Assembly: GCA_029245345.1 (NCBI GenBank)
Contig: JAQWPM010000016.1
Coordinates: 1-39,671, forward strand
Origin: Longimicrobiales bacterium
Lineage (GTDB): Bacteria > Gemmatimonadota > Gemmatimonadetes > Longimicrobiales > Gaopeijiaceae
Direction: 5' to 3'
DNA: 39,671 nt
Shown: in pieces, positions 25,930 through 33,887 of the stretch
How positions within the stretch are numbered: the stretch's first letter is position 1
Layout of the letters: each line of letters begins with the position of its first letter
The notes under the pieces: generated by a model
Database searches by the model: none
Seen by the model: only the letters and a program-made list of their open reading frames with translations
What the model was told of the DNA's origin: nothing
Program-made: the position numbers and the translations under genes

Positions 25930-26412
25930 TTAGCGGACCTGGAAGGTGATGGGAAAACTCACCCCTACAGGCACCGCTTGGTTACGGTTCTTCGCCGGAG
26001 TGAAGCGGTAGACATCCGCGATCGAAAGAGCTGCTCGATCCAGAGCCTGGTTCGTACTTGATCTCCGCGGTGAAGATCTCCGGGCGTCCTGGGGATACCA
26101 CCGGAACAGGCGGCGCCGAGATTTGCTCTTGGCTCCGCTCGAGGCCCGCCGTTGGAGTCGGGACTGACAGCACCGCTGCTGGCTCTTGGTCGTCCGTGTC
26201 GACCACACTCACGTGTTCTACTCCCCGACTAGGCGAGACAGGTCGGCGGCGAACGCGGTTTCCCTGAGATCCTGGCTTCGGTGCCAGTCTCGGCCACGGA
26301 GGGGGGTGAGTCCGGCCTCCTGGGGCTCGATGTCCATCGGCTCGGCTTCCGGCGGTATTTCTTCAAGTGAGGTGACCGAACCGCTGCGTATTAGCAAGGA
26401 AATCAGTCGATT
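25930..26412 (-). pseudogene. Decayed TonB-family energy transducer
   Basis: Three pieces on the minus strand resemble a TonB protein. At about 26400-26310, MHRNRLISLLIRSGSVTSLEEIPPEAEP recalls the start and Pro/Glu linker. At 26210-26040, a frame reads PTAGLERSQEQISAPPVPVVSPGRPEI. In the adjoining frame at about 26040-25930, ALSIADVYRFTPAKNRNQAV then PVGVSFPITFQVR is a clear TonB C-terminal domain (FxPAxxxGxPVxVxxxxPIxF). Stops and a frameshift separate the pieces, and part of the C-terminal domain is missing. A complete reading frame cannot be built. The C-terminal match is strong; the N-terminal one is weak. It lies between the sortilin-like gene and the GGDEF gene, partly antisense to the latter's first codons. 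Confidence 0.65.
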
Positions 26413-26460
26413 TCGGTGCATGACAGACCGCTGGGCGAGGTAGAGGGTAGGCTTCGCTCG

Positions 26461-28581
26461 ATGCCTACCGGCTCGGTCGCTGTGGGACGAAGTGGAACGG
26501 TGCTGTTGACCCTCGCTGGCAAGCGCCTGCACTTTCCAGTGATGGCACTCGATCTTCATGGCCGGACCGTCCCCCCCGGCGCCCTCGTTCTTTCAACAGC
26601 TGCTCTGGCCGTCCCGGTCCTAGGCGCACTCCAATTCCCGGAACAACTCGGGGAACACGGAGCGCTCTTATGGCTTACGGCCCTGCTGCCCGCGTTCGTA
26701 CTCGGGTACTATCGGGCGTGGAGGGGCATTGCTACTGCACTCGCGTTGGGCGTGGCGACATTGTCCGTCACGCAAGCTGCGGCCCTGTTCATGGGGCGCA
26801 CCGTACCAGACATGCTGCTCGGCGTCGTTGTGGCGTATGTCGTGATCGCGCTGGGAATTGGGTGGCTCGCTGAGAATTTCCACCAGGACCACGCTGAAGT
26901 TGAGGACATGGCTTTCACAGACATCCTCACTCGCCTGCCCAATCGGCGTCACGCGCGTCTTTTCTTAGAAAATGAATTCGCAGCTGCGGAACGTGGTCGC
27001 CAGTTGTCACTCGTGCTCCTCGACCTGGATAACTTCAAGGAGTACAACGACACCTACGGCCATCCGATGGGCGATTCGGCACTGACGGCGTTTGGTGAGA
27101 TTCTTGAAGTCCTGACGCGCCGGATGGACCTCTCCGCCCGTTTCGGCGGTGAGGAGTTCGTCTCGGTCCTGACTTCGACCGATACCGAAGGTGCGTTGAT
27201 TTTTGCCGACCGCATACGCTCGGTGCTGGCAAAGAAAAATATGGATGGAGGTGGCCGACTGACTGTGAGTGCTGGCGTTGCCACGTACCACCCGAGCATG
27301 CGTTCGTCTGACGAGTTGCTCGCCGCCGCGGACCATGCGCTCTATCAGGCGAAACACGACGGCCGGAACTGTGTGCGTGTCTTCGGAAAGGCGATGATGG
27401 GCGTGGTGCAACCCTCCCCGGACGCACTGCAAGGGGTGCTGGAGGCACTAGGAGCGGAACCACAGGACTACCCGCGGGCTGGGCAGGACATGGGGAAGTC
27501 CAGACCACCTCTGACTCTGCTGCCGCATCAGATCACCGGCTTCGGACAGGACAGACGGGTGCTCGTTGTGGAAGACGATGATCAGGTCCGCAGCCTCATC
27601 ACCAACTATCTGGAGCGTGAGGGCTTTTATGTAGATGAAGCGGTCGATGTCGTCACCGGCCTCGATCAGCTCGTGACCGAATACGATGTAGTCATCACGG
27701 ACCTTCGTCTTCCGGGTCAATCCGGGATCGAATTGGTCGCGGCTGCAAAGTCGCGCTGGCCCCAGACGCAGATCGTGGTGATCACCGGCCTGCACGATGC
27801 GACGGTTGCTGCAGAAGCGCTCAGCGCAGGAGCGGATTGTTATCTGTTCAAGCCGTTCGGCATGCCGGAGCTCCGGCAGCACTTGATGGACTCTCTCGCT
27901 CGGCGCGCCCGAATCCTTGAACGTCGCGGGTCTTCCGCCGATCTGTCCAAGGAAGCGCGCGCCCGAGATTCTGAGGCACGCCAGGCTGTATTGGAGGGCG
28001 CCGCTTCTTTGGTACGTGCAGCCGAGGCACGCGACCCGTTCACCGAAAATCACTCAGCGAGGGTCGGGACGCTCGCTCTCCGCTTGGCGGAAGAGTTGGA
28101 TCCGGAGGGGACGGAAATCGACCGGGCCGGGCTCGAATTAGGGTGTCGCCTCAAGGACATTGGAAAGCTCGGCCTCGCGGATCGCATCCTGAACAAACCA
28201 GATGCGCTTGCTTTGCATGAGCGCGAGTCCATCGAGCGCCACCCGACGATCGGCCGACAGGTGCTCCAGCCGCTCATCGACGCCGAAGTCGCGCTCAGTG
28301 TTGTGGGTTGGCACCACGAACGTTGGGACGGGCGTGGCTACCCGGACGGACTCGCGGGCCACACCATCCCTGTGGCGGCTCGCATTGCCGCAGTGTGCGA
28401 TGCATTGGACGCCATGATTCACCCACGCGCCCATCGCGCGGCCCACCCATGGGACGTTGCCGTGCGGTCTATTCAGGACGACTCAGGAGAAGCATTCGAT
28501 CCTGACATCGTCGAAGCGATGGGTCGTTGTCTTGACGACCTCAAAACCATAGCGACCCAAGCTGAGCAGCCTGCCTTATGA
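26461..28581 (+). CDS. Membrane GGDEF-REC-HD-GYP hybrid c-di-GMP protein, HD motif altered
   Basis: The domains are given in numbering from an ATG at 26416; subtract 15 for this start. Four hydrophobic segments lie at 55-75, 84-99, 105-127 and 131-152. A diguanylate cyclase follows, with the intact active site GGEEF at 244-248 and an inhibitory RxxD site at 235-238. A receiver domain has phosphoacceptor Asp429 and Lys479. An HD-GYP domain covers 520-710. That domain keeps His546, HHERWDGRGYP (633-643) and Asp662, but the catalytic HD pair reads Lys580-Asp581 (CRLKDIGK instead of xLLHDIGK). It should therefore make c-di-GMP but probably not hydrolyse it. The start is uncertain: ATGs occur at 26416, 26461 (AGG 9 nt before) and 26542. 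The stop overlaps the aminotransferase ATG. Confidence 0.88.
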   Translation: MPTGSVAVGRSGTVLLTLAGKRLHFPVMALDLHGRTVPPGALVLSTAALAVPVLGALQFPEQLGEHGALLWLTALLPAFVLGYYRAWRGIATALALGVATLSVTQAAALFMGRTVPDMLLGVVVAYVVIALGIGWLAENFHQDHAEVEDMAFTDILTRLPNRRHARLFLENEFAAAERGRQLSLVLLDLDNFKEYNDTYGHPMGDSALTAFGEILEVLTRRMDLSARFGGEEFVSVLTSTDTEGALIFADRIRSVLAKKNMDGGGRLTVSAGVATYHPSMRSSDELLAAADHALYQAKHDGRNCVRVFGKAMMGVVQPSPDALQGVLEALGAEPQDYPRAGQDMGKSRPPLTLLPHQITGFGQDRRVLVVEDDDQVRSLITNYLEREGFYVDEAVDVVTGLDQLVTEYDVVITDLRLPGQSGIELVAAAKSRWPQTQIVVITGLHDATVAAEALSAGADCYLFKPFGMPELRQHLMDSLARRARILERRGSSADLSKEARARDSEARQAVLEGAASLVRAAEARDPFTENHSARVGTLALRLAEELDPEGTEIDRAGLELGCRLKDIGKLGLADRILNKPDALALHERESIERHPTIGRQVLQPLIDAEVALSVVGWHHERWDGRGYPDGLAGHTIPVAARIAAVCDALDAMIHPRAHRAAHPWDVAVRSIQDDSGEAFDPDIVEAMGRCLDDLKTIATQAEQPAL

Positions 28582-29753
28582 CGTCGTCCAGCATCCGCAC
28601 CGCTACGCGCACGCACTCGTTCACAGAGTCCGTGATCCGTGAGATGACGCGAGTGGCGCGCGAGCATGATTCGATCAATCTCGCACAGGGGTTTCCAGAT
28701 TTTCCCGCTCCGGAGCTCATCAAAGAAGCTGCCTGTGCCGCGATCCGTGCTGATGTGAACCAATACGCCATCACATGGGGCACCTCCAATTTGCGTCACG
28801 CCTTGGCGGAGAAATATGGGGCATTCTACGGGATGGATGTCGATACGGAGCGGGAGATTACCGTGACGTGCGGGGCTACCGAGGCCATGGCTGCGGTCAT
28901 GCTCGCGACGGTAAATCCAGGGGACGAAGTCATCGTGCTGGAGCCCTTCTACGAGAACTACGGTCCGGACGCCGTGCTCAGTCAGGCCAAGCCGGTCTTC
29001 CTGCCACTGGAGGCTCCCGAGTACCGCCTCGATCGTGCTCATCTCGAAAGTGTTGTGACCGAAAAGACACGTGCCATAGTGCTGAACACACCGAACAACC
29101 CCACCGGGCGTGTCTTCGATCGAGAAGAACTCCAGGCGGTTGCTGATGTCTGCCGAGAGCACGACATACTGGCCATCACTGACGAGATCTATGAGCACAT
29201 CCTGTACGAGGGAGAACATCACGTGCTCGCCACGTTCGAGGGGATGCGGGAGCGCACCATCGTGATCAGCGGGCTGTCCAAGACCTTCAGTGTCACGGGG
29301 TGGCGCGTCGGAACGATCATCGCACCGCCTGACCTGTCGGTCGCAATCCGGAAGGTCCACGACTTCTTGACCGTGGGCGCCCCGGCTCCGTTGCAAGAAG
29401 CCTGTGCCGTCGGCATCCGAGAGTTGGGGCCCGAATACTACGAAGGCATGGTCGAAGGATACCGAGCCCGTCGAAGTGTCCTGGTTGACGCACTCCGTGA
29501 GGCCGGCTTCAAGTGTGCCCCTCCACAAGGGGCCTACTATGTGCTCGCGGACTTCAGTGACCTCTCCGATGAAGACGATGTCGTCTTCTCGAAACGTCTG
29601 GCCAGCGAGGGAGGTGTAGCGCCGGTACCTGGCTCCAGCTTCTTCAGCCAGCCGGAGCGCGGCCGCCGTTTCGTGCGCTTCGTCTTCTGCAAACAGATCG
29701 AGACCCTGCAAGCGGCCGGAGCCAAACTGAAAGAGTTTGCTGCCGACCTCTAG
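28578..29753 (+). CDS. Class I/II PLP-dependent aminotransferase (aspartate/aromatic type)
   Basis: The 391-aa fold-type I aminotransferase has an N-terminal INLAQGFPDFPAPELI segment, NQYAITWGTSNLRHALAEKY, TCGATEAM, the LNTPNNPTGRVF loop with the conserved Asn, TDEIYEHILYEG, the Schiff-base motif SGLSKTFSVTGWRVG, and a C-terminal Arg (FVRFVFCK) that binds the substrate carboxylate. It resembles the methionine/kynurenine/aspartate aminotransferase group; exact specificity is open. The ATG overlaps the stop of the GGDEF hybrid (ATGA at 28578-28581), so the two are co-translated although their roles seem unrelated. Its stop overlaps by 4 nt the end of the opposing truncated helical-repeat gene. 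Confidence 0.92.
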   Translation: MTSSSIRTATRTHSFTESVIREMTRVAREHDSINLAQGFPDFPAPELIKEAACAAIRADVNQYAITWGTSNLRHALAEKYGAFYGMDVDTEREITVTCGATEAMAAVMLATVNPGDEVIVLEPFYENYGPDAVLSQAKPVFLPLEAPEYRLDRAHLESVVTEKTRAIVLNTPNNPTGRVFDREELQAVADVCREHDILAITDEIYEHILYEGEHHVLATFEGMRERTIVISGLSKTFSVTGWRVGTIIAPPDLSVAIRKVHDFLTVGAPAPLQEACAVGIRELGPEYYEGMVEGYRARRSVLVDALREAGFKCAPPQGAYYVLADFSDLSDEDDVVFSKRLASEGGVAPVPGSSFFSQPERGRRFVRFVFCKQIETLQAAGAKLKEFAADL

Positions 29754-30019
29754 CCTGACTCACTCGGGGTGCTACGCTCGTCACCGTCCTCGGCAAAGTG
29801 GAGTCGCGTGGCCAGGTCGGAGAGCACCGGGTGGTCCTGGTCCGTGATCATGCGCTCGATCACGCGTTGTTTTGCGGCGACTCCAATAGGGAGCCTACGC
29901 CGCTCACCCAGGAGCACGGCTAAGCGGGCGATGACGCTCCCCACCACTGGATCCAGCGACGGGTGTCCCGGAGGGTACATCGCATATCGATGCACCCCGA
30001 TCGAAAGTTCGATCAGGAA
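29750..30019 (-). pseudogene. N-terminal fragment of a helical-repeat-type protein
   Basis: One minus-strand frame reads FLIELSIGVHRYAMYPPGHPSL, then DPVVGSVIARLAVLLGERRRLP, IGVAAKQRVIERMI and HPVLSDLATRLHFAEDG, and stops at 29750. The codons have GC-rich third positions like real genes here. The pattern (YPPGHPSL, an Ala/Leu helix, IGVA, a DxxHPVLxxLAxRLH turn) recalls from memory the first 90 residues of a longer HEAT-like protein found in this type of bacterium. Here it has no normal start (an in-frame TAG precedes FLIE), and it ends where the aminotransferase gene ends. I therefore read it as a truncated relic. A genuine 81-aa gene starting at GTG 29995 is the alternative. Confidence 0.45.
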
Positions 30020-30100
30020 CTAGGAGAGGTCCCGAGAAAGGGTTGCCGACCCGGGAGCGATCTGGGTCGCGGTCTCAGTCACCTGGGGGGTGCAAACGGG

Positions 30101-30129
30101 TTCAAGAACATGACCCCGCAAGATATATT
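30101..30129 (+). promoter_or_regulatory. Candidate promoter for the zinc-ribbon membrane protein
   Basis: TATATT (30124-30129) matches the -10 consensus at five of six positions. It is 17 bp downstream of TTCAAG (30101-30106), a weak -35. Transcription would start near 30136, about 22 nt before the proposed ATG. Confidence 0.4.
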
Positions 30130-30157
30130 TCGGCCCGACTTCCCGCGACGTACCCGA

Positions 30158-30589
30158 ATGCCAGTGATTGACTCGCGCACCCCTGCCCCAAAATCAGATA
30201 CGCTCGAAGTGGCGGCGCGTCTGGTCCTGTTCGGCTTTCCGCCCGATGAGATCACGGTTCGGATCAAGCCGCGCTCCAAACAGTGGAGAGTAAGAGGAGC
30301 CGTCCAAATCATGGGTGTCTCCCTTGTCGTTGCACCGGTCGTGGCCATACTGCCACCCCATGCCCCGTGGCCCATCGGGGCCCTCGTGGTGGGAGGCATT
30401 CTCGCCCGCCGCAGATTCTCTGAGGATTGCACGCTGGTGTCACTCGAAGGTGCGGAGTGTCCCAAATGTGGCAGTCCAATGACGTCCAAGCAGACCCGAC
30501 TGCGCGCGCCGCATGCGATCATTTGTGAAGCGTGCCATCATCAGTCGACGCTCAAGGTGCCAAAAGAGAGTCTGACTTCCTCCACTTGA
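30158..30589 (+). CDS. Small membrane protein with C-terminal zinc ribbon
   Basis: This hypothetical protein has 143 aa. Residues 1-50 are soluble (LEVAARLVLFGFPPDEITVRIKP). A hydrophobic hairpin covers about 50-85 (VQIMGVSLVVAPVVAIL, WPIGALVVGGILA). The C-terminus has two Cys pairs (CPKCGSPM and CEACHHQ) that should form a zinc ribbon. No family or function is recognised. The frame is open from 29963, but the extension is not protein-like and a -10-like TATATT sits at 30124. ATG at 30158 is therefore preferred, with ATG 30110 as an alternative. No clear Shine-Dalgarno sequence is seen. It converges with the ybbP-like gene, with 11 nt between stops. Confidence 0.62.
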   Translation: MPVIDSRTPAPKSDTLEVAARLVLFGFPPDEITVRIKPRSKQWRVRGAVQIMGVSLVVAPVVAILPPHAPWPIGALVVGGILARRRFSEDCTLVSLEGAECPKCGSPMTSKQTRLRAPHAIICEACHHQSTLKVPKESLTSST

Positions 30590-30600
30590 CGTGTCCAATC

Positions 30601-33183
30601 CTATTCGGGCGCGTCACGGAGCACCGCGAGTGGTGGCCTGCCCAGTAGGTTTCGTGATCCGAGCAGCCCTACCACCACAGTGAGCCCCGTCACCGCGAGC
30701 CAAATTCCGCTCAGTGCGACGAATCGAGGGCTGTAATCGATCTCGAAGACGAGCGGCATCACAATCGCGGCACTCACAGCGGCGAGAAGCAGCCCGCTCG
30801 CCGTCGCCAGGGTCCCCAACGCGAGATACTCGGAGAAGAGCACCGTCAGCACTTGGCGTTTGCTCGCACCTAGTGTCTTGAGCAGCGCCCCCTCTCGAAG
30901 GCGTTGCGCCCGTGACGAGGCCAACGCCCCCACGAGCACGACCATACCGGCGATGGCGGAGAAGAGACCAAGGAACGCTACGGCCTGCCGAACCTTGGAC
31001 AGAACCGAGTCGATGGCTTCCTGAACTCTCGAGAAGTCGAGAGCCGACACATTTGGAAAGGCCGTCACTAGGTCTCGCTGCACCGAGGCTCGTGCCTCTG
31101 GGTCGGGGAGGCGCGCCACCATGATCGCCGTTTGTGGTGCGTCTTCCAGCCCACCGGGCTCGAAGATGGCATAGAAGTTCGGCTCCATCTGGCCCCAATC
31201 GACGGTGCGGATGCTCGTGACCACGGCGGAGATCGGGACGCCGGACACCTCCCACTGAATGGTGTCTCCAAGTCCAACCTTGAGACCTTCGGCCACTTCG
31301 GACTCGAGCGACACACGCGTGAGATCTCCCGCGTCCACACGTGTGCCGTCTTCACTTCCGGGCGTGCCGTCCCACCAGCGCCCGGAGATCAACTCCTCTG
31401 CTCGTCCGAGTCGCTCTCGATACGTGTTCCGATACTGTCTGCGCAGAGCCCAAGCGTCCGGCCGATCCTCACGGACTGAATCCGCACGTAACTCGTCATT
31501 CGTCTGCCCGTTGATGCCCACGATTCTGGCGGACACCAGAGGGGCCACGTCGGCTCCCGCGCGAGCATCTTCCGGCAAAAGGTTCACGATACCCTCGACC
31601 TGGTCCTTCTGGATATCGAAGAAGAGCAGGTTCGGTTGTCCCCCTCCGAAAGACAGGGTGAGGTCTTTACGCAGATTCCCCTCCACTTCGACCACGGTCC
31701 CAATCACGAATGCTCCGAAGCCGAGCGCGAGGGTAACGGCGATCGTTTGATTCTGGGGCCGGAATAGATTGGAGACGCCCTGGCGCACGGGGTACGACGC
31801 CCGGCGTGGGAAGAAGCGCCGAGTGGCTCGCATCATGACCCATCCGACTCCAGTGAGGAGTCCGACGACCGCCGTGAGGGCCCCCGCGAATCCGAGACCG
31901 AGCGCGGGCTCGGGTGCCTCCAGAACGCACAACGCCACAACGCTGGCAGCCAGGAAGCCGTAGGCCGCGAGTGTGAAGGGGTCCAGACGATTCCGCTCCG
32001 GCTCGAAATCTTGTCGGATCGCCTGGAGCGGCGGGACGTTCCTGATCTGGAGCAGCGGGATGACGGCGAAGATGAAGGCCACCCACACGCCGATTCCCAG
32101 CCCGGCAGCAGCGGATGTGAACGAGAAGCGCGTGGTCACATCGACGGGCAGGACATCACCGAGGACGAACGGGAGTACCTGCTGTACGGCGACCCCCACC
32201 ACTACGCCCCCGAAAGCCCCGAGCAGGCCCAAGGCGGAAGCCTGGATCAAATAAGCGATGAAGGCGGTCCATTGCCCGACCCCAATGCAACGCAGCACCG
32301 CCGCCTCGGTCCGTTTGTCCCGAGCAAAGACGTGGATCGCACTCGCTACGCCGATTCCGCCAAGCAACAAAGCTGCGAGCCCGACGAGGGCTAAAAAGCG
32401 GCCCAAGAAGCGAATCCCGTTCGATAGTGACTGTGCTTGTTCCTCAGCCAAGAAGAAGCGGACCTTGGTCGCCTCTAATACCTCCTCGTAACGCGTTCGA
32501 AAAGTCTCACGAGCCTCGCGGTCCGGCATGCGCAAGTAGGTCTCATACTCTGCCAAGCTTCCGAAGCCCAAGAGTTCGGCGCGGGTCAGTGCCTCTTGGG
32601 AGATATAGACACGCGGGCCAATGGCGGTCTGGAATCCCAAACTCGTGGGCAGATCTTCCACCGTGGCACTGATCGCGAGGCGGGCGCGTCCCACGACCAG
32701 CGTGTCGCCGACCACGACGTCCAACTGGGTGAGCACGGCCGGGTCCACCAGAATTTCTTCGGGTGAGAGCGACCCCGTCCATCGGCCCTCCGGGCGCGTG
32801 GTTACCGTCCCATAGAAGGGGTACCCACCCTCGACAGCTCGTACTTGCAGAAGACGCACGGTGTTCGAGGATGGCGCGAGAACCATTGAACTGGCTGTGG
32901 TGACCCTGGACGTCTCGACGCCTTCCGCACGAAGGGAGTCCAGGAGTCGAGCTACCGAGTCCGGGTACACTCTCCCTGAGGCGAGCCGAGCGTTGGCGCC
33001 CATGAGTACATCCGCCTCTTCCTGGACGGATCTGGACACATCGTCGCGGAAGGAGTGAATGGCTACGAGCGCCCCAACTCCCAGTGTGATCGAGACCATG
33101 TATACCCCGACGCGGCGAAAGCTGTGGCGGCTTTCCCTCCACGCCATGCGTAACGCGAAGCCGATCCGAAGTGGGCTCTTCAA
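30601..33183 (-). CDS. ybbP: FtsX/MacB-type ABC transporter permease (YbbP-like)
   Basis: The 860-aa inner-membrane permease has a first helix near the N-terminus (VGVYMVSITLGVGALVAIHSF), a large periplasmic domain (about 45-255), a three-helix FtsX domain (255-380, with VFARDKRTEAAVLRCIGVG), and two further helices. A second periplasmic domain (about 490-720) and a second FtsX domain (LREGALLKTLGASKRQVLTV) follow. This two-FtsX layout matches E. coli YbbP. It begins with TTG at 33183, overlapping the ybbA stop (TTGA), so pairing with that ATPase is firm. Its role is probably lipoprotein, lipid or peptide extrusion from the inner membrane; the substrate is unproved. The adjacent divergent tesA-like gene repeats the E. 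coli arrangement. Confidence 0.92.
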   Translation of the reverse strand: MKSPLRIGFALRMAWRESRHSFRRVGVYMVSITLGVGALVAIHSFRDDVSRSVQEEADVLMGANARLASGRVYPDSVARLLDSLRAEGVETSRVTTASSMVLAPSSNTVRLLQVRAVEGGYPFYGTVTTRPEGRWTGSLSPEEILVDPAVLTQLDVVVGDTLVVGRARLAISATVEDLPTSLGFQTAIGPRVYISQEALTRAELLGFGSLAEYETYLRMPDREARETFRTRYEEVLEATKVRFFLAEEQAQSLSNGIRFLGRFLALVGLAALLLGGIGVASAIHVFARDKRTEAAVLRCIGVGQWTAFIAYLIQASALGLLGAFGGVVVGVAVQQVLPFVLGDVLPVDVTTRFSFTSAAAGLGIGVWVAFIFAVIPLLQIRNVPPLQAIRQDFEPERNRLDPFTLAAYGFLAASVVALCVLEAPEPALGLGFAGALTAVVGLLTGVGWVMMRATRRFFPRRASYPVRQGVSNLFRPQNQTIAVTLALGFGAFVIGTVVEVEGNLRKDLTLSFGGGQPNLLFFDIQKDQVEGIVNLLPEDARAGADVAPLVSARIVGINGQTNDELRADSVREDRPDAWALRRQYRNTYRERLGRAEELISGRWWDGTPGSEDGTRVDAGDLTRVSLESEVAEGLKVGLGDTIQWEVSGVPISAVVTSIRTVDWGQMEPNFYAIFEPGGLEDAPQTAIMVARLPDPEARASVQRDLVTAFPNVSALDFSRVQEAIDSVLSKVRQAVAFLGLFSAIAGMVVLVGALASSRAQRLREGALLKTLGASKRQVLTVLFSEYLALGTLATASGLLLAAVSAAIVMPLVFEIDYSPRFVALSGIWLAVTGLTVVVGLLGSRNLLGRPPLAVLRDAPE

Positions 33184-33887
33184 GAGGCGCTGGGTCGAGA
33201 GCCAGCGTTCGTGCCGGGCCGATCCGCGACGACGCGCCCCCCGGACAAGGACACCACTCGGTGCGCTCGTTCCGCCAGGATGAGGTCATGCGTCACCATA
33301 ACGAGTGTCGTGCGGGAGTCTTGGTTCAATTCCTCCAAAATCTCGACGATCCCCGCCCCCGTTTCGCTGTCGAGATTCCCGGTGGGTTCATCAGCGAACA
33401 GAATCTTCGGCCGATTCGCAAATGCACGAGCCAGCGCCACCCGCTGCTGCTCACCACCCGACAGTTGTGCCGGGTAGTGATCCAAGCGGCCCCCAAGTCC
33501 GACCCGTTCCAAGAGCGTCTCCGCGTCTGCCCGCGCTCCGGCCGTGAGTCCGCGCAGTTCCAACGGAACTAGGACGTTTTCGATGGCTGTCAGCGTCGGC
33601 AGCAGATGGAAGGTCTGAAAGACGAATCCGATGTTCTGGGCTCGAAATTCGGAACGTCCGTCCTCCGTGAGGGTGAAGATATCTTGACCATTCAGCACCA
33701 CGGATCCGCCGGACGGTTCGTCCAGCCCGGCCAGTAGGCCCAACAACGTCGTCTTGCCGCTTCCGGATGGCCCCACGACGGCGAGGAAGGACTCGTCTTC
33801 CACAGAGAGATCAACCGCGTCCAGTACCTTCAGAGGGCGACCCCCACTGGTGTAGGTTTTCTCCAGCCCCTCCGCCACGATCATCAT
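33180..33887 (-). CDS. ybbA: ABC transporter ATP-binding protein (YbbA/LolD-like)
   Basis: The 235-aa ATPase subunit has Walker A GPSGSGKTT (about 39-47), the Q-loop in FVFQTFHLL, the signature LSGGEQQRVALARA, Walker B KILFADEPTGNLD, and the switch His in VMVTHD. It belongs to the MacB/LolD/YbbA branch that powers FtsX-type permeases, and it overlaps the ybbP-like gene by TTGA. Its ATG (33887) directly abuts the ATG of the divergent tesA-like gene (33888), leaving no intergenic DNA. A second ATG follows at 33884. The promoter must therefore lie inside the tesA-like coding region. Confidence 0.94.
   Translation of the reverse strand: MMIVAEGLEKTYTSGGRPLKVLDAVDLSVEDESFLAVVGPSGSGKTTLLGLLAGLDEPSGGSVVLNGQDIFTLTEDGRSEFRAQNIGFVFQTFHLLPTLTAIENVLVPLELRGLTAGARADAETLLERVGLGGRLDHYPAQLSGGEQQRVALARAFANRPKILFADEPTGNLDSETGAGIVEILEELNQDSRTTLVMVTHDLILAERAHRVVSLSGGRVVADRPGTNAGSRPSAS

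Noticed and set aside
28473-29711. A 412-codon minus-strand frame opposite the class I aminotransferase
   Set aside because: No recognisable domain; it is a mirror of the aminotransferase codons.
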